Source of the DNA: Zanthoxylum bungeanum
Lineage: Eukaryota; Streptophyta; Magnoliopsida; Sapindales; Rutaceae
Assembly: GCA_019454045.1 (NCBI GenBank)
Contig: SKCR01023327.1
Coordinates: forward strand, 1-64,000
Length of the DNA stretch: 64,000 bases
Direction: 5' to 3'
Position 1 is the first letter of the stretch; every line of letters begins with the position of its first letter. Below the pieces are notes generated by a model that searched no databases, was not told where the DNA came from, and saw only the letters and a list, made by a program, of their open reading frames with translations. The position numbers and the translations under genes were made by a program. Shown here piece by piece: positions 54,632 through 64,000 of this stretch.

Positions 54632-56340
54632 CAAGTAATAAAACAATTTTATTACTTAGGATCGTAGGAAAGATATTCTATTAAATAGAATACAATATTC
54701 TATTAAACAGAATAAACGATAAACTTTTACTTATACCTCCGAGGTGTAAGTAATTTCCATTATATAACTATTATATAAAAGAAACATTCAAATCTTAAAC
54801 TTTTCAAGATTCAGATTTTCTACCTATATATATCATATATGTAACTGTAGAAATTAATGGAACATTAATTAAGGAGATGAATTAGTGTTACTGGAGTATA
54901 ACCCCGAGAGTATTGAAACTAATTCGGTAACATTCAATATCAAATGAATCAAATCATATAAGATTCAATTGCTCCCACTACTCAATTCCATCAAGATGGA
55001 ATCGTGGAAGAACAATATTGAATATGAATCATATTCACTGAATAACTTTAGAACTAATTGCTTTAAATTCATATCTTTGATCGTATCAAAAATCTTTGAA
55101 CAGTTCAAAAACATGTAATGAATTTTAAGGATCAAGTTTTCAAAATTCTTCAGATTGAATATATTTGAACAAGTCAAAAATGTTCAATCTATGTTTCATC
55201 AGAACGATTGAAAGTACTTGATACTTTCAAGACTTTCAATATGTGTTCCTTCAGAAACACATAACTAAGTTATGACAATTCATCAACTAAGTTACGAATA
55301 AAGAAAACTGCCTTAAGCAATTATTATTTATAAAACTACATACATCCAATGTATCAGTTAAATAAATTTGGTGGTCCAATGACAATCATTGGTTAAACGA
55401 TATCTTAATCACTTTCCTGAATACAATATTCATTAAATGGATAAGATGTGTGGTGTGATCTAGTATCAAACCATCCTTTACCATACGGATTGAGCATCCA
55501 ATACTTAAGTGATTAAATTCATAAAACACGTTCTAAATTATTTACTTTACCGAATAATTTCTCTTTATGTTTATCTCTACGTCAATGACACTACTAGTTA
55601 TTATAAAATATGTAACAATTGTTTATAAAGAACAAGTGACTATCCAATAGTCGCAAGTTCCGATATCAAATATCAAAACAATCGTTAACCAATATTTCAA
55701 ATAACTAGACGGGAGATCTGGTATCCAATACCTATAGTTGTAGTATTGTGAAAATCGATATTTTCTATACACAAATATACGCATCTCATTTCTTTAGCTT
55801 TACTATTTGCATTCAACTATTCACAACAATTGTAAATAACTGATTATCAAATTGTGTCAGACACATTACCTCTAAAGGTAATTAAAGCTTAGAAACGTCA
55901 TTACTAGATAAAAAATACCTAATAGGGCTTTCTTAATGCCAGTCAAGAATCTCGAGACATGAACTAATTCAAGTCAATTCTTACTACATAAGAAACTATT
56001 GTCTCTAAAGTATTATATCCTAAAAGGGATATCTATCTAGATTATCTATCATGACTTAGAAACTAAGTCACTAACCATCTTTATTTTTGAAGAAAATCGG
56101 AACAACAGTTCCCGATGGTTTAGACCAATCTAATAATATCCTAGTCTAGTAGTATCTAGAACCTATTCTAGAATAAATGCAACCAAGAGTCTAGTCAGAT
56201 AACATATCATAATATGTGTGCAGTAAATAAAAGTTTAATTCTATATAAACAATAGAATAAGGAAACAAACAAGCGGCAATTTCCATAATAACATACACTG
56301 CCAAAGTTATGGAATATTTTAAACTTAGCAGTGCCTCCCA
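54632..56340. other. AT-rich block without genes between Athila-like LTR and copia leader
   Basis: No ORF or domain supported. A purine tract GTAGTGGGAGCAATTG on the minus strand at about 54967-54982 and GTGGGAGG near 56337 look like copia polypurine tracts but no LTR follows. It probably holds non-coding remains of the copia element whose LTR is at 56988. Confidence 0.4.
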
Positions 56341-56974
56341 CTATTTTTACGTAATGCCGTAATCCCCAACGGAAAGACGAGAATCAATAATTAAATCGAA
56401 TTCCATAATGGGAAGAGGACCCCATGAATATATTTCGACTCACAGCAGAGGCACGGTCTCGCCTACGTATATTCACAGGTAGACAACTAATTGTCAATCA
56501 CTCACCAGTGACTCCGAGGTTCCGGTCCTGGCCGTTTCTCATTGTCACTGCGAAGGCAGGCCCACAAGGAGACGTACCAAGGTTAAACTTGTCAATGATA
56601 AACTCAAGTTACTTGCGTAACCCTGACAGCTAGGGCACGTTCAGGATTCCGCTTTCGCTTGAATTTATCTAGTATCTAATATACATTCAGCATAAATAAA
56701 TTTCTATCAGCTACACCCTCACAGCAGAGGCACGGTCTCGGATGTAGTCAACGAAAAGATATTTATAAACCATATTGACAAGACGGACCAAGAAACAAGT
56801 ATTCCAAATACTAGTTACTTTAAAACCTTATTAAGCGGGGATATTCCATTAAGTGTCATACACCATAAATCTAATCAAATTAGATTATAACATGCATGTA
56901 TAATGTCAATAAAACATGATTAAACATTGAATAAAATAAGCTAATCATTTATGGAGGCCTAGAATCAGACTCGC
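56341..56974 (-). other. Leader of the copia element, minus strand
   Basis: Lies between the primer site and where gag should be; matches 21731-22080 in reverse. CACAGCAGAGGCACGGTCTCG occurs at 56440 and 56723. There is no gag after it, so the element has lost its coding part. Confidence 0.65.
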
Positions 56975-56985
56975 TCTTATACCAT
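56975..56985 (-). promoter_or_regulatory. Primer-binding site, degenerate initiator tRNA-Met type
   Basis: Minus strand reads TGGTATAAGAGC three bases after the LTR end, one base different from the usual site. Confidence 0.7.
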
Positions 56986-56987
56986 TT

Positions 56988-59614
56988 TGTAGGGGTTTTC
57001 AGGGGCTAAATCCGGTAACGCAGCGGAAGTGGTGGAAAATCGTATTTTCCGATTTCAAAAATTTTTCTTGGATTAATTAAATAAACATATTTATTTAATT
57101 ATCCAATAATCAAATTATGAAATAAAATTCAAATAAATCATATTTAAGTGAATTTACCAATTGCCCTTACTTTGGTATTTTGTCCATTTTAGTCCGAAAT
57201 TGATCTAATCAATTTTGAATGATTCTAAATCATTTCTAAGATGAACTTAGCATGTTCAAAACATCAAAACACCAAGGCAACACAAAATCCCATTTTTGAC
57301 TCCTTTGGCCGAATGCACCATCAATGTGCCATTTTGTGCACTTTGTCATTTCATGCATCAAAACACATCAAGATGTAATCCAATGAACATGAAACTTTAT
57401 ATGCATCATGTACACATCCAAATGCACAACATATATGAAAATACCCAAATTTGGAAGTGGTCTTAAAGCCTAATTTTTCAATTTCATCAAATTGGACAAA
57501 TTAGACCAAATTGGTTAAATACAACACTTTAATCATCTTTCTTCCATCCAATCAAAGTATCAACACAATGAAACAACTCAAGATCAAATCTAGGTTATCT
57601 AAGAGTGGGTCAACAACTCTAGATTAGCAACATGGTTTCCAAAACCTTTAAAGAAAGCTTATAACTACAATAGTCACAACATTCCTTCATCATACATGCT
57701 CAACACTTCCATCAAAACGTCCATCAACAAAAACACAAGGAATAAAGAAAGAAATAACCTAAAAACATCATATGTTAAAGCCTAGATCCTAAGGAACATT
57801 TTCCTTTCTAATAGCAAGTTGGAAAAACTCACTAAAATCCAAGCTTTCTTTGATTTCTTCTTTCTTTCTCACAAGCTTCCTTTGCTTCCATTAATGGAGT
57901 TTTTCTTTAAAGTGTATTAGGTTATCAAATGAAAGTGAAATGAAAACTATAAATACTTACTTCACTTAGCCTTGGCCGAATTTGGCCAAGCCAAATGCAA
58001 GACTAGTAATTTCAATTTCATTTCATCTTTTATCTTTGATCAACTTGGTTAAATATCTAAAACAACTTTAAAGATATTTAATTAAGTCAACAAAGGCAAC
58101 CAAGAAAAAATATAACTCTTATATCCTTAAGTGTATTGGCCGAATTTAATCAAAATTAAAGGAAAAATATATTTTAATTTTTCAAACAATTTTTGAACAA
58201 ATATCTTAAGAAGTCAAAATCAATTTGACAACCTTTTCCTTTAATGTAAAGTCAAACATTTACATTTGTAGTCATTTCCTAACTTTATCATTTGGTGATA
58301 TATTTATATTTTAATTATATTAATCATTTAACAATTAAATAATTAAATAATTAATTAAATACAAATATATCAAATATATGTATTATATTTACTTTAAATA
58401 TCTCAAATACATATATTGATGATATATGTCAAATACCTTTATTTGACTATTTATTAATGTGTATTTAATAATATCATATATTAAATACAAATACACATTA
58501 ATTAGGAAATGACGGTTCGGCCCGTTCGCATGTATTTTTCGTTTAACGATTAAACGATTTATAAATAATCATCATTATTCATAAATGTTGCTCTAGTGCT
58601 CTACGAGTATGTTTCATTATTGAGACTCTCTAGATTCAGGTATATCCGTCACGAAATCCAATTTCGTGTCCATAATCTATCAACCCGTAGATTATGACGA
58701 TCACGGATAAACTAGCTGAATCATACAGGTCGAGGTCATTGCATACGTATAATCCATCAGTCACAGGTATCCGGATAATCCCAGAGATATAGATGTAAAC
58801 GTCAAATCTCTATAGGTATTATCCCGTCGACGTATCTATTAGCAATCTCTAAATAACATTCGAAACTTACTTCCGAAGTATATTGTGGCCACAGATTTAA
58901 CAGACTGCTAAATATATATGGACTACCTATGCTCTGTACACAGAACTGACGGATCCTATCTTGACACACACAGGATATCCTGAGGATCGATCCACACCCA
59001 ACGAACAGGCGAAGGTCTGATCTAAATAGATCGGTGACGTGACTGCCATCTAAGTGTGGAGGATGTCTCATACATCCACAGTGGTGTCTCAAGTCGAAGG
59101 ACCACTATGCTACTCAACCCGAGAAGATTCTTATTGACGTTGGTGTACCATCCATTAAGAATCTTCGGTGAGCCGTTCAGTGTTTATCCACTATAAACAC
59201 CTACACGTCTATACGAGTCTCCCTAGACTCATGGTTCATTGGGATAAACCATCGGACCAAGTCTCGATATACGACATGTACTGGTTTCAACGGATTTGAC
59301 TAACCGACCCGTGTTAGCAAATCTTGACCAGGAACTATGTTTGATAATATTCATATAGCAGTGACACTTCCCAATGTCAATTACAAACTAACTTTGTAAC
59401 TGTGTACTGCATTATATATTATCGGGCCTTTGTCTAATATATACATATCACTAAACCACATTTAGTTTCAATCTAATCGTAATCAGATCGAATACGTATA
59501 TAAGAACAAGAGGTGCAACCATAAATAAGTAATATTATGGAATAAGGGATGTTCGTATTCATGAATCAGACATAAAAACGGTCCGGATTGGCGCTCTGAG
59601 CACCAACCCCAACA
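56988..59614 (-). repeat. 5' LTR of a copia element (minus)
   Basis: About 2.63 kb. Minus strand begins TGTTGGGGTTGGTGCTCAGA at 59614 and ends ACCCCTACA at 56988, next to the primer site. It is inserted into the Athila-like element at 59615. A TATA-like TATTTATAG on the minus strand is near 57945. The partner LTR was not found; 50010-51802 is a diverged relative. Long AT-rich parts hold no ORF. Confidence 0.75.
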
Positions 59615-59989
59615 AGCTCTACGTTTCTTTGCATAGGTGCTTCTTCCAAAACCAGGTAGATGTGAAATAAAAGAGTCAGAAGACTCACCTGCCAATCGGA
59701 CTCGTGCTTCAATTACCCAACGAATGTCATCAGGAATACCATGGATCGTCAATAACCTTATCCGTTCCAAGCGAGCTTTGTATACTTTCATCAGAGATTT
59801 TTGAGGGAGAGAATGAAATTGCTTGCGAAGATTTGCGAGAGCATCTTCCATCTTGAAATGACTAAACCTGCAAAAATTAAACACACAAAAATAAAACACA
59901 ACAATCACAATAGATACACAAATTGCATGGGTTGCCTCCCTGCTAGTGCTAAATTTAAAGTCGTCAGCCAGACTTGGCTTCTCGAACAT
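59615..59989 (-). pseudogene. Small downstream ORF of the Athila-like element, cut by copia LTR
   Basis: MEDALANLRKQFHSLPQK, IHGIPDDIRWVIEARVRLAG and LPGFGRSTYAKKRRA are encoded downstream of the integrase remnant. I take it as a small conserved ORF of this element lineage; its role is unknown. The frame runs into the copia LTR at 59614, so the true end is lost. Confidence 0.55.
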
Positions 59990-60042
59990 TAAGCTGGATC
60001 TGAAAGTGTAACACTTTCTTTTTTTCGCTCAAATGATTCTCC

Positions 60043-60765
60043 TCAATAGTGTTTGACACGCTTGTTTTTAACCTTGAAAGTTTTGTTAGCGTCAGGATCA
60101 TGTATCTCAACGGCTCTATTTGGTAAAACTTTGGTGATCACAAATGGACCTGACCATCGTGATTTTGGCTTCCATGGGAAGAATTTCACCCTTGATTTGT
60201 TTAACAGTACCTTCTGCCCTAGTTCCAGTTGTATGCGCACCAACTTCTCATCATGTCTTTTCTTGCCATTTTCTTTGTATAATTTGGCATCTTCAAAAGG
60301 CTGATTGTGAAATTTCTCCAATTCGTTGAGCTGGTGGAACTTTTTCTCTTCTGTTGCTTGTAGAGCAAGAATTGGATCTTTCAGTGCAAAAGATACTTTA
60401 TCTTTAGGCTCCACCGGCAATTGACATGTTTTAAGTTTGTCAGTAGAACTTTGTCTTTCATCAGAGTTCTGAATGGTACTGTGTATCACATCGAGTTTGA
60501 AATATTCCTCTTTCTTTTCATCATCTGGGAAATTCATGGCATTGAAAACATTGAATGTTACTTCTTGGTCATGTACCCTCATGGTTAATTCTCCTTTTTG
60601 TGCATCAATAATGGTTCGACCTGTAGCCAAGAATGGTCTCCCAATGATGATTGGCACGTCTGCGTCTTCCTCCATATCAAGGACAATAAAATCTGCTGGG
60701 AAAATGAATTTGTCAACCTTGACCAGCACATCTTTAACTACGCCTCTTGAAATACGAGCGTTCTA
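60043..60765 (-). pseudogene. Athila-like protease C-terminus fused to integrase C-terminus
   Basis: The first 100 residues after VVKDVLVKVDKF are the end of the Athila protease (VPIIIGRPFLATGRTIIDAQ, GELTMRVHDQEVTFNVFNAM). They join in frame, near 60430, to the end of integrase (CQLPVEPKDK, QLNELEKFHNQPFEDAKLY, GQKVLLNKSRVKFFPWKPKS, RWSGPFVITKVLPNRAVEIH, KRVKHY stop). RT, RNase H and the integrase core (usually well over 1000 residues) are missing. A frameshift near 60765 separates it from the protease N-terminus. The fused frame is still open over 228 codons. Confidence 0.85.
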
Positions 60766-61403
60766 TCAGCAAGTTGCAGTGAGACTGAAGTTGGCATTGT
60801 TTCTCCAATCTGTAATTTCCTGAAAATAGAAAAAGGCATCAAGTTAACACTCGCACCTAAATCACACAGAGCCTTACCAAAGTTATGTTCTCCTATGACG
60901 CAAGGAACAGTGAAACTGCCAGGATCTTTCAACTTCGGGGGAAGTTTCCTATGAATGATAGCACTGCATTCTTCTGATAATGCTACTGTCTCATAATCTC
61001 CCAATCTCCACTTTCGTGAAAGAATATCTTTCATGAATTTGGCATAGGTGGGCATTTTTTCTAACGCTTCTGCAAATGGAATGTTGATATGCAGCTTTTT
61101 GAAGATTTCCAGGAACCGATAAAATTGCTTGTCCAATTTGTTCTTCTGAAGACGTTGAGGAAAAGGTGGAGGTGGAGTGATCTGTTCTTTTTCCTTTGCT
61201 TCTTTTTCCTCCATCTGTTGCTTTGTTTCTTTTGGAACTTCCTCAGCAGTTGTTTTGGCTCCAACATCTTTTTTGATTTCAGTACCGCTTTTTAACATGA
61301 TGGCATGACAATGCTCATTCCCTATGTTTCTTGGATTTGGCTCTGTGTTGCTAGGAAGGGTACCTGGTGGTCTGTAAATCCGAGTATTTGCCGGTTGTCC
61401 CAT
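60738..61403 (-). CDS. Athila-like protease N-terminal part
   Basis: 221 residues: HCHAIMLKSGTEI, a Lys/Glu-rich linker, PFPQRLQKNKLDKQFYRFLEIFKKL, INIPFAEALEKMPTYAKFMKDIL, then the aspartic protease active site in CDLGASVNLMPFSIFRKL. Asp and the GAS triad are present. It ends LADRTLVFQEA by a frameshift just before the expected RGVV sequence. Typical Ty3/gypsy Athila order. Confidence 0.88.
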   Translation of the reverse strand: MGQPANTRIYRPPGTLPSNTEPNPRNIGNEHCHAIMLKSGTEIKKDVGAKTTAEEVPKETKQQMEEKEAKEKEQITPPPPFPQRLQKNKLDKQFYRFLEIFKKLHINIPFAEALEKMPTYAKFMKDILSRKWRLGDYETVALSEECSAIIHRKLPPKLKDPGSFTVPCVIGEHNFGKALCDLGASVNLMPFSIFRKLQIGETMPTSVSLQLADRTLVFQEA

Positions 61404-61472
61404 TTGATTCTCCAGTGATTTAATAGAAGCATATTGACTTTGAATTAATGCTGCTTGGATTGAAACATAGCA

Positions 61473-61872
61473 TCATATCTTGCTGCGTGAGGGTCGTGTT
61501 TTGCTTCTATCTTTTTCAAGTGGGTCAACACTTCTGTTATTCCTATTCATTTGACTGCTCCTGGATTTTGTTCTGTTGCTGGAATTCAGGTGGTGGATAG
61601 TTTTGCTGTTGGCCTGAATTATTGCTCCATGAAAAATTAGGATGATTCCTCCACCCTGGGTTGTAGGTGTTGGAATATGGATTGTTCCCCTGTCTGTTGA
61701 AATTGTTGACAAAATTCATTGTCTCTTCCTGTTGGTTTGACTCTGGTGCTCCTCCATATGGTGAACTTGTGGATCCAGCGATGTTCACAACTTGCGTGCT
61801 AAGTGTTTCTAGTCATTTGCATATCTAATCCAGCCTGGTATTCACTGCTGTGTTTGCTCCAACTTCATAAAT
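61473..61872 (-). pseudogene. Linker between gag and protease, broken
   Basis: NIAGSTSSPYGGAP, QQEETMNFVNNFNRQGNN, WRNHPNFSWSNN and a Gln/Pro-rich stretch are the usual Athila gag C-terminal part. A stop right after IQGIA, a frameshift near 61800 and another near 61545 break it. Confidence 0.75.
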
Positions 61873-62673
61873 TCATGCAATTCCTTGGATCATGCTCTTT
61901 TCTGTTGGCCACAAGGAATTGTTGTTGGCCATTTCTTCGATTAGGTCACAGGCTTGATCTTCTCCTTTCGACATCAAGGCTCCTCCAGCAGCAGCATCGA
62001 TTGTGGTTCTCATTATTCCAGAAAGCCCATTATAGAATGTTTGGACTTGAAGCCATTTTGGAATCTCATGGTGAGGACATTTCCGGAGCAAATCTTTGTA
62101 CCTTTCCCAAGCTTCGCAGAGGGATTCTGAATCTTGTTGTACAAAGGATGTGATGTCATTCCTCAGCTTTCCGGTTCTGGCTGGTGGAAAGTACTTTGCA
62201 AGAAATTTGGTGGCTAAAGTGTTCCAAGTTGTGATGGAACCTGCTGGTAGTGAATGTAGGCAAGCTTTAGCTCCGTCCTTCAAGGAGTATGGAAAAACTC
62301 GTAGTCTCATTGCTTCTTCCGCTTCTCGGTTGTAATTAAAAGTGCTACAAACTTCCAGGAAGTTGCTGATGTGGGAATTCGGATCTTCAGTTGCATTCCC
62401 CTCAAACTGAACTGAGTGCTGAATCATTTGAATGCATGTTTTGATGTCACATGCATTTGCTGGTAATGGAGGAAGTACAATACAGGAAATGAGTCTGTCA
62501 ACCACCGGAATGGTTCTGTCTCGAATTGGAATTGGTGGTGCAACGTTCAAAGGTTCAGGTTCCATGTTGACTAAAGCTTCTTGGCCTTCTCGCTTTTCCC
62601 TTCTCAACTGTCTGATAGTTCATTCAATTTCTGGGTCAAGCGGTCGGAGTTCAAAGCTTCTGGTTCGTCTCAT
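61873..62673 (-). pseudogene. Athila-like gag
   Basis: Starts at ATG 62673 (MRRTRSFELRPLDPEIE); a TGA at 62620-62622 follows where relatives have Arg, and the rest is open in the same frame. Contains RTIPVVDRL, the gag core (EDPNSHISNFLEVCSTF, LRVFPYSLKDGAKACLHSLP, WNTLATKFLAKYFPPARTGK, RNDITSFVQQDSESLCEAWE, VQTFYNGLSG, AAAGGALMSK), i.e. Retrotrans_gag (PF03732). Forms the particle in active relatives. It ends early at MIQGIA. Confidence 0.9.
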
Positions 62674-62772
62674 GAAGTTTCTGAAACACAAGAAAACAAA
62701 AACAATAAGTAAAAAGAAATTAGATACAAGTAAAGGTATCTAACCCCTAAACTAATAGTAAAGATAAATAAG

Positions 62773-62790
62773 TCCCCGGCAACGGCGCCA
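62773..62790 (-). promoter_or_regulatory. Primer-binding site of Athila type
   Basis: Minus strand reads TGGCGCCGTTGCCGGGGA, six bases from the LTR edge. This tRNA-Asp-type site is typical of Athila/Tat elements. Confidence 0.9.
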
Positions 62791-62796
62791 AAAACT

Positions 62797-64000
62797 TGAC
62801 CGGCGTAAACACACACGTATAACGCAAGCGCACGTATCGTTCAAGTAGTATAAAAATATCAATCCCACGAGGACTTAATATCTATCTATTATTTTATGAG
62901 GTCAAAAGATTACTAGTATCTAACAAGTTGATTGATTGATTTGAAATGGTGACGATTCTAAATTTAAAAATAAGTAAATAAAATTTTCGAAAATAGGTTT
63001 TAAGAAAATCAATATTAAAAACTATCTAGGGTTGTGATTTCTTCCATTATCATTTTAAAGATGAAGTGGTTATCTTATAGTTAGGTAATATTTAATTTAT
63101 TAACCTGTAACACTAAATTATGTGTAAGCCTATGTCGATGGTCAGACACAAATACCCAGTTTAACCCAATTGAATCATATGTCTATGTAAACCAAATTAT
63201 ATGGATTCATTAAGTTTAAGTTCCAATTATGGCTACCCCCGCCCAACAGGTATATTCCTATCCTGTAAGGAAATCTATTAAAGGTTATCTATCCTCAAGG
63301 AAGATCGTGGGCTATTGAGTCTAAGGCTGAAACCTAAAATCCTATGTCTTGTTCATTTTAGATTACCAGATCAATTTTATTAATGGCCAGTTAATGAAAA
63401 AACATTAAGTTTAAGACTCACTCAATAAATAATCCTTATATTACCCAAGCTATAATCTAACCCTTATAAAACGGTGATATTGGATTTCATCACAACCCCA
63501 GATAACTAATTATTTACAACACATAACTAGGGCTAGTAAAAACTTGAAAATAAAAGACATAAAGTAAAAATGCGGTAAAGTAAATACTGAAAAGTAAATT
63601 ACAATAAAATAAAATGCTAAGGTAAAATGAATTACTTTTACAACTACTAATTTAGATATCTCCCATAAAATAATATTTAAACTTGTGATTCTTTTTCCAA
63701 CCAGCCATAAAGCGGTAACCTGATTAAGTCAAATTAAGTCCAACCAGCCATAAAGGCGAACCAAATTAAATTACCAACCGACCAATCTGGCGGTATCCTT
63801 TATTAGTCAGGTTTAAATCAGATTAAAATGAATTACCAACCGACCAATCTGGCGGTATCCTTTTTAAGTCAATATTTTAAATAGTGAATATATTATTTTT
63901 AAGGGAGATTAATCTAAATAGCAATAGTAAAAGAATTACCTTTCACCCTAGCTGGGGGAGTTACGTCCTCATGGTAAATAGTAAAAACTGTAAAAAGTAA
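62797..64000 (-). repeat. 5' LTR of the Athila-like element, cut by window edge
   Basis: Colinear with 52657-53840. Same 5' edge TGACCGGCGTAAAC and shared blocks such as ACCAACCGACCAATCTGG (twice). Several small indels separate the two copies, so the insertion is not very young. The U3 part is outside the window. Confidence 0.85.

Noticed and set aside
59483..59614. C-terminal part of the ORF running into 59483
   Set aside because: This part reads LTR sequence of the inserted copia element, not a real protein end.

Overview
This window looks like repeat-dense, AT-rich nuclear DNA of a flowering plant, probably a eudicot. I cannot name the species. The evidence is the layered LTR retrotransposons (Ty1/copia including a Sirevirus-like group, and Ty3/gypsy Athila-like), hAT DNA transposons with BED and hAT-dimerisation domains, initiator-tRNA-Met primer sites, an F-box-associated gene relic and DUF659-type transposase. 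I see no rRNA, convincing tRNA gene or CRISPR. Only one host-like gene looks intact: a 177-residue membrane protein at 25672-26205 (minus). Almost everything else is a mobile element or its remains, so most long ORFs belong to decayed polyproteins.

Layout. 1-4042: Ty1/copia element (copia A) on the minus strand, cut by the window edge; its gag and pol share one frame broken by a single TAG. 4370-8933: complete young Ty1/copia element (copia B) on the plus strand, with near-identical 204-bp LTRs, TSD GCAAC and three in-frame TGA codons. 10025-11259: a short tandem repeat, then three duplicated BED zinc-finger exons. 11334-16090: inverted solo LTR of family Y, holding a minus-strand hAT element (11705-14993). 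16190-16885: two SINE-like copies. 17321-18234: solo LTR. 18256-21072: plus-strand hAT element with 8-bp TSD. 21731-23509: copia gag/leader fragment. 23510-26450: host repeat units with the membrane-protein gene. 26455-28950: hAT fragment, then a long ORF-less AT-rich block.

28954-30903 and 39995-41307 are one or two more host repeat units, ending in a pseudogene copy of the membrane protein. They are split by a family Y LTR (30904-39994), which itself holds a 7.5-kb Sirevirus-like element (31078-38557). That element has gag and a separate plant-transposon/envelope-like ORF but no pol. A second pol-less relative lies at 41651-46684, and a solo LTR of the same family at 47642-48756, next to a Ty3/gypsy RT scrap. 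49139-50005 is an F-box-associated pseudogene split by a 182-bp MITE. 50010-59614 holds copia LTRs of another family, an LTR-like block and the 3' LTR of an Athila-like element. 59615-64000 is the 5' part of that Athila-like element on the minus strand. It keeps gag, protease and the integrase C-terminus, but RT, RNase H and the integrase core are gone.

The underlying host DNA appears to be a decayed tandem array of a unit carrying the membrane-protein gene, pushed apart by nested insertions. The most interesting parts are the pol-less Sirevirus-like family with its own promoter-like, intron-bearing ORF cassette, and the arrays of palindromes or ACGT boxes just upstream of LTR TATA boxes. All identities rest on reading motifs; no database search was run.
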